37,739 nt of DNA. Origin: Candidatus Yanofskyibacteriota bacterium. GTDB taxonomy: Bacteria; Patescibacteriota; Minisyncoccia; 2-02-FULL-40-12; GWA2-44-9. The position numbers were made by a program, and so were the translations under genes. The notes under the pieces are model-generated. The model worked only from the letters and a program-made list of their open reading frames with translations, was not told where the DNA came from and searched no databases. Positions 8,075-17,303 of the stretch are shown piece by piece; position 1 is the stretch's first letter; each line of letters starts with the position of its first letter. Location: positions 1 to 37,739 of the forward strand of contig JACOZW010000054.1 in assembly GCA_016181145.1 (NCBI GenBank), in the 5' to 3' direction.

Positions 8075-8329
8075 AGCGCATCCCTGTAGAAAATGCAGCT
8101 CACACAAGAAATTGTGTGATGAAAATTCCGGGATAACGGTGAAGCCCTAATTCGTCAGTTGGCGGAAGGGTAATACCGTGGGAACTCCTTTTAAAGGAGA
8201 GCGCCGTAGAGACTAGATACCGGAGCACCTTCAGTGAAAACTATGGTGAAGATATAGTCCACTCCAATACGAAAGTTTTGGGTATGTGCACGGATGAGGT
8301 TGCGGGTTCGAGCCCCGTTGTCCCCGCCA
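8052..8329 (+). tRNA. tRNA-Asp(GTC), interrupted by a group I intron
   Basis: 5' exon 8052-8087 (GGGGACA TA GCTC AATTGGTTA GAGC G CATCC CTGT) and 3' exon 8289-8329 (CAC GGATG AGGTT GCGGG TTCGAGC CCCGT TGTCCCC G CCA). Spliced loop is CUGUCAC; discriminator G73; CCA encoded. Confidence 0.85.
8088..8288 (+). other. Group I intron (~201 nt)
   Basis: 5' exon ends in U and intron ends in G; P1 CUGU/GCAG with U-G at the splice site; P2 CACACAA-GAAA-TTGTGTG; core GTAGAGACTAGATACCGG...GAAGATATAGTCC with P7 GACTA/TAGTC. Confidence 0.85.
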
Positions 8330-8330
8330 T

Positions 8331-8372
8331 TAATAAATATAGACTACTTTCCAAAGTAGTCTATATTTATTA
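8331..8372. terminator. Perfect 20-bp inverted repeat downstream of the tRNA
   Basis: TAATAAATATAGACTACTTT-cc-AAAGTAGTCTATATTTATTA. Confidence 0.65.
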
Positions 8373-8383
8373 ATATGTAGTAT

Positions 8384-8662
8384 ATGACGCAACTGCCTGT
8401 ATATCAGTTTGATTCTAGCCAGTTCTCAATACTGAATTTTTTTAGCTCAACGATTGTTTTTAGTCCGACCACGGTTTGGATTTTTATTGCTTTAGTCGGT
8501 ATCGTTTTTATTATCTTGAGTTTAGTCCTGTCGTATCACTGGAAAAGGTTTGGTATCGATATGTGGGTGATGGGCCGAGCGTCTATCCTATACTTCTCGG
8601 TTTCGGCTTTTTTGTGGGTTATAATGATAGCTTCTTTAGCTTTTTATTTGAGTTCACTGTAA
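8384..8662 (+). CDS. Small membrane protein, 92 aa
   Basis: Two long hydrophobic segments. Confidence 0.55.
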   Translation: MTQLPVYQFDSSQFSILNFFSSTIVFSPTTVWIFIALVGIVFIILSLVLSYHWKRFGIDMWVMGRASILYFSVSAFLWVIMIASLAFYLSSL

Positions 8663-8672
8663 CAAAATCGTT

Positions 8673-9157
8673 ATGTTTAAACTTGAACCGGGCGAAAAAA
8701 TAGTTTTCAAGGTCAGGCGCCATAAGCTGGGTCTGGTTTTTCAGTCAATGTTTTTGGCTCTATTTATCATTCTTCCGCCGTTATTATTTTGGATAAGCGA
8801 AAGAACAGTTATTATTAAAGGCAATGATTTTGCTTTATTTACCGGTGTGTATTCGCTCGTTTTGCTGATTGCGTGGATGATGTTCTTTGTTATCTGGACC
8901 AGCTATTACTTAGATGTGCTTATTATTACCGACAAGAGAGTTGTAGATATTGATCAAAAAGGTTTTTTCAGCAGGATATTACGACAACTGTTAGCGGTAT
9001 TCTAGCTACTTTTATGGATTTTGGCACAGTTAAAATACAAACGGCAGGCGAGTCGGAGGAATTTATAATTCGGGATGTTCCTGAGCCGGCCAAAATCAAA
9101 TCAATTGTCTATGGCTTACAGCACAGACAGATTGTTCCGTCCGAACCGACACTCTAA
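8673..9157 (+). pseudogene. PH-domain (YdbS/DUF304-like) membrane protein disrupted by internal deletion/frameshift
   Basis: ORF 8673-9005 ends in ...DKRVVDIDQKGFFSRILRQLLAVF*; another frame from 8975 reads DITTTVSGILATFMDFGTVKIQTAGESEEFIIRDVPEPAKIKSIVYGLQHRQIVPSEPTL*, the expected continuation. Confidence 0.75.
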
Positions 9158-9160
9158 AAT

Positions 9161-9424
9161 ATGAGGCAGATATTTACGATAATTTTTATAGGCGTTGTTT
9201 CCTGTATTAGTCTTGGCATGATAGTCTTTAGTTTCGATCCTTTTCGGGCTGAGCAGTATGTTAAAATACTTTTTTATGTATCTTTGTTTGCAACCGTCTG
9301 GAGCAGTGCAACTATCGTATTTTTTTACTTGAGGCGAGAGGGAGATAATAGATTCAAGAGAGCATTTAAGGCGGGGTTTTTGCTTTCCGTGTCGATATTG
9401 GTTATATTTCTAGTGCTCCATTAA
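9161..9424 (+). CDS. Small membrane protein, 87 aa
   Basis: Three hydrophobic segments. Confidence 0.55.
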   Translation: MRQIFTIIFIGVVSCISLGMIVFSFDPFRAEQYVKILFYVSLFATVWSSATIVFFYLRREGDNRFKRAFKAGFLLSVSILVIFLVLH

Positions 9425-9469
9425 CTTAATTTTACACCCCCATAATTCCTAAATTTCGGCTAAGACTTT

Positions 9470-9516
9470 CTAAAAAATCCTCAAAATATCATTTAGATAT
9501 TCTTTAGATTTTTTAG
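9470..9516. promoter_or_regulatory. AT-rich stem-loop upstream of pheS-like gene
   Basis: CTAAAAAATC (9470-9479)/GATTTTTTAG (9507-9516) enclosing AATATC-ATTTA-GATATT. Confidence 0.4.
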
Positions 9517-9583
9517 TTCGTCTCGCTCGAAATTTATAAATTCTATAGGCGCAAAATTACGTTAATGGAGCACCAGGACTAAG

Positions 9584-10729
9584 ATGGATAAAAATGTAAT
9601 TACAATAAAATCTGAAGAGGAGGCCAAGCTTCGCAAGGAGCTTGAATCTAGCACTGATGCAGAGAGCCTGCGCATTAAGAGGTATTTGGATATGCCCGAT
9701 CTTTCGCGCACTCCGGGGAGTCCGATCTATGAAATAGTTCAACGAGTATTGGCTGCACCGGAGTTTAAAGACTTTGATGTTATTGAGGTGCCCGAGGTGG
9801 TGTCCACGGAAATTACTTTTGATTTATTCGATTTCTCAAAAGATCATCCGGCCCGCTCCAAATCCGATACATATTATATTGATGATAAGCACATTCTCCG
9901 TACCCACACGACCATAATGTGGTATTACTATCTCCGTGATCAGGCGGTCAAAGATAGGATGGAAAGAGGCGAGCCGGTTGGTGCGTTTTCATTCGGCAAG
10001 GTATATCGAAAAGACGAACTAGATAACAAGCATATGAATGTATTCCATCAAATAGACGGTTGGTATCTTATTCCAAAGGAAAAGAAAATAATTACAATCG
10101 CTGATTTACAGGAAGCTTTGCTTGGTTTTGCCAGGGCGATTTTTGGCGCAGACATTAAAGTGCGATTCAATGAGGATAAATTTCCATACACCGATCCATC
10201 GCTCGAGATGGAGATGGAAAAAGATGGCCAATGGCTCGAGGTTGGAGGTGCGGGGGTGGTTAAGGGAAGCGTGCTTGAAAAGTTCGGGGTTGATTCTTCA
10301 AAGTGGAATGGCTGGGCTTTCGGACCAGGCATCGAGAGATTTGCTATGGTATCTATGGGGTTACCGGATATCCGATTGCTTTGGTCTCAGGATGAAAGAG
10401 TGAAAAAACAACTAAAGCTGGGAAATCAATATAAAGAAGTTTCCAAGTTTCCTCCGATTACTAGAGACATATCTTTCGTGGTAGATAAGAGTTTCGTTCC
10501 CAATGACTACTTCGATCTAATAAGAGATCTGGGAGGGGATCTGGTTGAACAGGTGGAGTTGCTTGATAAGTATGAAAATGAGGATAAATTCGGCAAAGAT
10601 AAAATCAGCTACACGTATCGGATAGTTTATCGTTCGAACGAACGAACTCTCATTATCGGTGAAATCGATCCGATTCAGAAAAAGATTTATGGTGAAACAG
10701 CCAGGCAATTCGGGGCGGAATTAAGGTAA
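9584..10729 (+). CDS. pheS: Phenylalanyl-tRNA synthetase alpha-type catalytic protein with C-terminal FDX-ACB domain
   Basis: Class II motifs (DHPARSKSDTYY, LRTHTTIMWYY, GKVYRKDELDNKHMNVFHQIDGW, GWAFGPGIERFAM) followed by FDX-ACB-like KFPPITRDISFVV...ISYTYRIVYRSNERTL. Confidence 0.85.
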   Translation: MDKNVITIKSEEEAKLRKELESSTDAESLRIKRYLDMPDLSRTPGSPIYEIVQRVLAAPEFKDFDVIEVPEVVSTEITFDLFDFSKDHPARSKSDTYYIDDKHILRTHTTIMWYYYLRDQAVKDRMERGEPVGAFSFGKVYRKDELDNKHMNVFHQIDGWYLIPKEKKIITIADLQEALLGFARAIFGADIKVRFNEDKFPYTDPSLEMEMEKDGQWLEVGGAGVVKGSVLEKFGVDSSKWNGWAFGPGIERFAMVSMGLPDIRLLWSQDERVKKQLKLGNQYKEVSKFPPITRDISFVVDKSFVPNDYFDLIRDLGGDLVEQVELLDKYENEDKFGKDKISYTYRIVYRSNERTLIIGEIDPIQKKIYGETARQFGAELR

Positions 10730-10796
10730 GGTCAGTAACCCTGTGGATAGCCCTAAAAATGCTCTGAAAATGGGCATTTTTAACTCAAAACGGGGC

Positions 10797-10825
10797 TTGA
10801 ATTTGCTGGCTACAGATGATATAAT
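10797..10825 (+). promoter_or_regulatory. gyrB promoter
   Basis: TTGAAT (10797-10802), 17-nt spacer, TATAAT (10820-10825). Confidence 0.65.
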
Positions 10826-10831
10826 TTATGA

Positions 10832-12964
<2,133 letters not shown>

Positions 12965-12989
12965 ACTATCGTGAGGATATAATAAGAGT

Positions 12990-13073
12990 ATGGAATTTTT
13001 AAAGATTCTACTACTCCCGATTTGGATGCTGTTCAAGATGCTGGGTATTGATATCTTTGAGGACAATAAATAG
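12990..13073 (+). CDS. Possible 27-aa hydrophobic microprotein (MEFLKILLLPIWMLFKMLGIDIFEDNK)
   Basis: Short ORF directly after gyrB; hydrophobic core. Confidence 0.3.
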   Translation: MEFLKILLLPIWMLFKMLGIDIFEDNK

Positions 13074-13113
13074 TTTTGTTTAAATCTTTATTTGGTGACG
13101 ATGGTACAGTTGA

Positions 13114-13183
13114 CCCTGTAGTGAATTTTTCAATTGCCTCCGGCAGTTGGCGCTATGGCGCCTTTGAAAAATCTACTACGGGG
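13114..13183. terminator. Long imperfect stem-loop, possible gyrB terminator
   Basis: CCCTGTAGTGAATTTTTCAA vs TTGAAAAATCTACTACGGGG, with inner GGCGC-TATG-GCGCC. Confidence 0.4.
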
Positions 13184-13212
13184 TTGACTTATTTTTCGGT
13201 TGGGTGTAGTAT
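13184..13212 (+). promoter_or_regulatory. secE operon promoter
   Basis: TTGACT (13184-13189), 17-nt spacer, TAGTAT (13207-13212). Confidence 0.55.
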
Positions 13213-13220
13213 GCAGTTAA

Positions 13221-13374
13221 TACGCCGAGGGGCGTTTTAAAATGCCTTTTAGTATGAATCCCGTTAGAGATAAACCTAACAGGATTATAGGCGAAGGTTG
13301 TGGTTTCAATAATATTTAATAGTGTATGTCACCGCACGGTGGTAGTGGGTGTTTACACTATCTCTAACGGGATG
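13221..13374 (+). promoter_or_regulatory. Candidate structured 5' leader of secE
   Basis: 15-bp pairing ATCCCGTTAGAGATA (13258-13272)/TATCTCTAACGGGAT (13359-13373) covers the start region; inner hairpins AGTGTA/TACACT and CACCG-CA-CGGTG. Confidence 0.55.
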
Positions 13375-13557
13375 AATAAACTAGTGGATTTCCTAAAAGA
13401 TGTGAGGGTGGAATTGTCAAAAGTGAATTGGCCGACTAGGAACCAGACAATTCAGTATACGCTTGTGGTTATTGGCTTAAGCCTGGCTTTAGCTATATTT
13501 TTGGGCGGATTAGATTTTGCCTTTCAATTAGGATTAAATAAATTTATTATCAGATAA
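13372..13557 (+). CDS. secE: Preprotein translocase subunit SecE
   Basis: MNKLVDFLKDVRVELSKVNWPTRNQTIQYTLVVIGLSLALAIFLGGLDFAFQLGLNKFI; followed by nusG. Confidence 0.85.
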   Translation: MNKLVDFLKDVRVELSKVNWPTRNQTIQYTLVVIGLSLALAIFLGGLDFAFQLGLNKFIIR

Positions 13558-13705
13558 ACAGTTCATAAAGTTTATAAAGTTCATAAAGTTCATAAAGTTA
13601 AGCGAATAAGATTCTTTATTCAATCAAACTTTATAACTTTACAAACTTTTTAGATTCTTTATTCAATCAAACTTTATAACTTTACAAACTTTTTACTTTA
13701 TAAAC
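13558..13705. repeat. Intergenic periodic repeat with complementary arms
   Basis: (TTCATAAAG)-type tandem units followed by AACTTTATAACTTTACAAACTTTTTA, the right arm duplicated. Confidence 0.75.
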
Positions 13706-13718
13706 TTGCGCGAAGCGC

Positions 13719-14264
13719 ATGCCCAAACAAGTAACAACTGGAGAACGTCAATGGTACGCCATCCATACCTACTCAGGATATGAGGATACCGTATCTAGAA
13801 ACCTCAAACAGCGCGTTGAGTCTCTTGGGTTTGAGGATAGGATTTTCAGCGTCTTAGTCCCCAAGGAGAAGAAAATAAAAATAAAAGGTGGCAAGAGAGA
13901 GGTTATCGAGGAAAAGATATATCCCGGCTATGTTTTGGTTGAGATGATTGTTGATGATGCATCGTGGTATGTTGTGCGAAATACTCCAAATGTGACCGGT
14001 TTTATCGGTGCCGGAACTATCCCTACTCCTTTAGCCGCTTCTGAAGTAGAAATCTTGATGAAGAGAATGGGAGTCGAAGAACCAAAGTATAAGATTGATG
14101 TTGCCGAAGGGGATAGAGTTAAAATTACAGACGGACCCTTTAAGGATTTTGACGGCAAGGTTTCCGAGGTTGATATGGAGAGGGGTAGAATAAAGGTTCT
14201 AGTCACAATATTCGGCAGAGAAACACCGGTAGAGCTGGATTTCTTACAAATTAAGAAACTATAA
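13719..14264 (+). CDS. nusG: Transcription termination/antitermination protein NusG
   Basis: QWYAIHTYSGYEDTVSRNLKQR, KIYPGYVLVEM, NTPNVTGFIGAG, GDRVKITDGPFKDFDGKVSEVD. Confidence 0.95.
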   Translation: MPKQVTTGERQWYAIHTYSGYEDTVSRNLKQRVESLGFEDRIFSVLVPKEKKIKIKGGKREVIEEKIYPGYVLVEMIVDDASWYVVRNTPNVTGFIGAGTIPTPLAASEVEILMKRMGVEEPKYKIDVAEGDRVKITDGPFKDFDGKVSEVDMERGRIKVLVTIFGRETPVELDFLQIKKL

Positions 14265-14358
14265 ACAGTTCATAAAGTTTATAAAGTTCATAAAGTTCAT
14301 AAAGTTAAGCGAATAAGATTCTTTATTCAATCAAACTTTATAACTTTACAAACTTTTT
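14265..14358. repeat. Intergenic periodic repeat with complementary arms (second copy)
   Basis: AACAGTTCATAAAGTTTATAAAGTTCATAAAGTTCATAAAGTTAAGCGAATAAGATTCTTTATTCAATCAAACTTTATAACTTTACAAACTTTTT, near-identical to the copy after secE. Confidence 0.8.
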
Positions 14359-14757
14359 ATGCTAAAAATACAGGTAACCGGCGGCCAGCTTGAGCCGGCT
14401 AAAGTTGGTCAGGCCCTTGGTCCGCACGGTATTAACTTGCAACAGTTTATGCTGCAAGTTAACGAGGCTACCAAAGCTCAACAGGGCGAAGTTGTTCCGG
14501 TTGAAATAACTATTTTTGAAGATAGGACTTTTGAATTCAAAATTAAGACCTCTCCGGCTGCATATTTATTAAGGGTTGCTGCGGGGATTGAAAAAGGCTC
14601 TGGAGTGCCTAATAAAACTAAAGTTGGAAAAATTACTAAATCTCAAGTTAAGGAAATTGCTGAGAAGAAAATGGGCGATTTGAATGCTAATGATGTCGAG
14701 GCAGCAATGAAGATAGTGGAGGGGACTGCCAGAAGTATGGGGATTGAAGTAAAATAG
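14359..14757 (+). CDS. rplK: 50S ribosomal protein L11
   Basis: [35 protein letters not shown]...[30 protein letters not shown]. Confidence 0.95.
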   Translation: MLKIQVTGGQLEPAKVGQALGPHGINLQQFMLQVNEATKAQQGEVVPVEITIFEDRTFEFKIKTSPAAYLLRVAAGIEKGSGVPNKTKVGKITKSQVKEIAEKKMGDLNANDVEAAMKIVEGTARSMGIEVK

Positions 14758-14765
14758 TCTTCTAA

Positions 14766-14800
14766 AAACCACCCTGGCATATGCCAGGGTGGTTTTGTGT
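14766..14800 (+). terminator. Rho-independent terminator
   Basis: AAACCACCCTGGCATATGCCAGGGTGGTTTT. Confidence 0.8.
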
Positions 14801-14830
14801 TAAATAAGATTTTATGGCAGATTTATATAT

Positions 14831-15403
14831 ATGAATAAATCTAAAAAACCTACTAGGCGAGCAGGAAAAGAAAGGGAAAAATTAAGATCTTCTGTATTCT
14901 TAGGTTCGGTCGTGTTGCATTCTGCTCTAGGCACATGTGATCGCTTAAGAACGGCATCTGGCGTGGTTAAGGATAAGCGACTCAGGGGGGTTGGTTATAA
15001 TGGTTCTGTTAGTGGTCTAGCCCATTGCGATGACATTGGGCATTTAATGGTTGAGGGCCATTGTTTAAGAACAAGGCATGGCGAAAAGAATTTAATATCA
15101 AATACGGATAGGGAGCACTTGCGGGGTGCGAAAGTTATTGTAATAGGGACGCCATGTCTGGACTGCCTCAAGGACTTGGCCCATGAAGGGGTTGCAGAGG
15201 TAAATTATACAGGTACCTATAATAACTCCATAGGCAAAGAACATATCGAATATATAGCAAAGGAAAAGGGGATGGTTCTAAAATACCTTAATGTTGATTT
15301 TGCTGATCTATTCCAGGAACTTTTTAATAATTTGTCTAGGAAGGGAGGAATTTTAGAATGGGCCGGCTACAAACTCGAGGTTGTAAAAAAGAAAATAAAG
15401 TAA
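14831..15403 (+). CDS. Deoxycytidylate (dCMP) deaminase-like protein
   Basis: HCDDIGHLMVEGHCLRTRHGEKNLI (H-x-E) and TPCLDCLK (PCxxC). Confidence 0.75.
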   Translation: MNKSKKPTRRAGKEREKLRSSVFLGSVVLHSALGTCDRLRTASGVVKDKRLRGVGYNGSVSGLAHCDDIGHLMVEGHCLRTRHGEKNLISNTDREHLRGAKVIVIGTPCLDCLKDLAHEGVAEVNYTGTYNNSIGKEHIEYIAKEKGMVLKYLNVDFADLFQELFNNLSRKGGILEWAGYKLEVVKKKIK

Positions 15404-15490
15404 TTGGTTTCTGGTTATGCACTTGCTCCCCTGGACTCATTGAGTTAGAATTTTAAAACATTCCCGAGTTGTTTTACAATGGAGATATAA

Positions 15491-16177
15491 ATGATTTCTA
15501 ATCCCCACAAATCAAAATTTATTCTTTTCGAGGGCATAGATGGATCGGGAAAATCCGAACAGTATCTTCGTATTCAGCATTACATGCAGGCTTATTTGCC
15601 TAAAGTTACGGTAAAATACTGCAAAGAACCCGATGTGAATAGGCCTATCGGGAGGCAGGTCTACGATATCCTCGAAGGAAAACACCCGGAGTTTAAGCTT
15701 GAGAATATGAGAGCTTTTCACATGCAGGCATTTTATATAGAAGATAGGATGAGTAACTATCGTGATAATATTATCGCGGGACTTCAAAAAGGATCCCATG
15801 TTATGCAGGATCGTGGTGTGCCGTCATCGCTTTGCTATGGTTCAGAGACCCCGAATGATTTCTACGATTTCATGGGTCTGCATAATCGGGTATTCTCCGC
15901 CGCCCAAGTGCCTTTTTTTTGGCCTGATCTGGTATTGATTTTTGATGTTCCGGCTGAGGTCGCCGTTCAAAGAATGCTTAATGCGGGTAAAAAATTAGAT
16001 AAATTTGAGTCTGTAGCCAAGTTGACCGTAGTAAGAAAAAATTATTTGGAGTTTGCAAGAGCCTATCCTAATTGTGTTGTGGTAGACGGACAATTTGAGG
16101 CAAAGGAAGTATTTCTTTCAACCAAGAAATACATCCTAGCGCTGTTGGGAGCGGAGGATTTGTCAGTGGTAAAATAA
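15491..16177 (+). CDS. tmk: Thymidylate kinase
   Basis: FILFEGIDGSGKSEQ (P-loop), HVMQDRGVPSSLCYG, and DLVLIFDVPAEVAVQRM. Confidence 0.85.
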   Translation: MISNPHKSKFILFEGIDGSGKSEQYLRIQHYMQAYLPKVTVKYCKEPDVNRPIGRQVYDILEGKHPEFKLENMRAFHMQAFYIEDRMSNYRDNIIAGLQKGSHVMQDRGVPSSLCYGSETPNDFYDFMGLHNRVFSAAQVPFFWPDLVLIFDVPAEVAVQRMLNAGKKLDKFESVAKLTVVRKNYLEFARAYPNCVVVDGQFEAKEVFLSTKKYILALLGAEDLSVVK

Positions 16178-16186
16178 CTTTAATGC

Positions 16187-16217
16187 GCCCTGCCCTAGCG
16201 GGGCTTTTTTTATTTTT
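16187..16217 (+). terminator. Terminator-like hairpin
   Basis: GCCCTGCCCTAGCGGGGCTTTTTTT. Confidence 0.6.
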
Positions 16218-16265
16218 TTACTTTTGATATTATCCAATAGCTGTTCGTTGACAAAGGAGATAACC

Positions 16266-17174
16266 ATGGAAAATAATCTTCCGCCGCGATTAATTGATGA
16301 ATCCAACACAACATTTCGTTCTGTATCCGAAGGATCTGAAAAATGGCTGTACCGTCCTATTCAATGCCTCGATCATGGATTTGTTTACCTTGTTGATTAT
16401 TGCGGAGATGATTACTCGATAGTTCAGGCGGCCAGAGTCTCTTATGGACAAGGGACTAAAAAAGTAAGTACTGACGAGGGTCTTATCCGCTATCTTATGC
16501 GCCATGCTCACACTACTCCTTTCGAAATGGTTGAATTTAAGTTCCATTGCAAGATGCCTATCTTTGTCGCCCGTCAATGGATAAGACACAGGATGGCCAG
16601 CGTTAATGAATATTCAGGCCGTTATTCGGAGATGCTTAATGAATTTTATCTTCCTGACAGATCGGTCCTGAAAAAACAGGCTACGGGCAATAGGCAGGGT
16701 CGCGGAGACGATCTCAGCGTAGATGACCAGAACTTCGTTTTGGGATTGTTAAAATCAGAGTATGGCAGTCAGCACGCGACATATAAAAGATTTTTGGAAA
16801 TTGACTTAGCTAAAGAATTAGCTCGAATTGGTTTGTCAGTCGCTAACTATACGCAGTGGTATTGGAAGATTGATCTACATAATCTTTTTCACTTTTTGCG
16901 TTTGCGCCTGGATAGCCATGCTCAGCACGAGATACAGGTGTTTGGACAGGCAATAGCACAGATTATTTCGGAATCAGTTCCCATGGCCTGGAAGGCCTTT
17001 GAAGATTATAGGCTCTATTCTGTTAATTTTTCCCGGCTCGAATTGGATGTATTGGGTCAGAATCAATGGCCGATGAGCGAAGAAAAAGCATCTCAGGTTA
17101 TCCTATCCATAGTAAATAAGCGTGAGAGAGAAGAATTCTGGGACAAACTTAAAAATCTTAATTTTATAACTTAG
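16266..17174 (+). CDS. thyX: FAD-dependent thymidylate synthase ThyX
   Basis: RHRMASVNEYSGRYSEM matches the ThyX RHRxxSxNxxSxRY motif; AAGGAGA RBS before ATG at 16266. Confidence 0.92.
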   Translation: MENNLPPRLIDESNTTFRSVSEGSEKWLYRPIQCLDHGFVYLVDYCGDDYSIVQAARVSYGQGTKKVSTDEGLIRYLMRHAHTTPFEMVEFKFHCKMPIFVARQWIRHRMASVNEYSGRYSEMLNEFYLPDRSVLKKQATGNRQGRGDDLSVDDQNFVLGLLKSEYGSQHATYKRFLEIDLAKELARIGLSVANYTQWYWKIDLHNLFHFLRLRLDSHAQHEIQVFGQAIAQIISESVPMAWKAFEDYRLYSVNFSRLELDVLGQNQWPMSEEKASQVILSIVNKREREEFWDKLKNLNFIT

Positions 17175-17217
17175 CCTCAAATCGGGGCTTTTTTATTACT
17201 AAAAATCATGATAAATT

Positions 17218-17303
17218 AATAAGTGTCTAAAGCTGAAAAGTCTAAAGCTAAGGGTCAGAAAATTTAATCTGGCATTGGTCTTTGGTCGCTAAGCATTAAG
17301 CAG
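17218..17303. repeat. Degenerate periodic intergenic repeat (GTCTAAAGCT units)
   Basis: GTCTAAAGCTGAAAAGTCTAAAGCTAAGGG upstream of gatB. Confidence 0.4.

Noticed and set aside
10741-10752. CTGTGGATAG upstream of gyrB as a DnaA box / origin signal
   Set aside because: Single imperfect match without a cluster, dnaA or dnaN.
13300-13371. Upstream extension of secE to 13300
   Set aside because: Extra N-terminus MVSIIFNSVCHRTVVVGVYTISNG is not SecE-like and is explained by the structured leader; ATG 13372 preferred.
13558-14358. Repeats near nusG as a possible CRISPR array
   Set aside because: Units are only ~9-10 nt, without unique spacers, and no cas genes are present.
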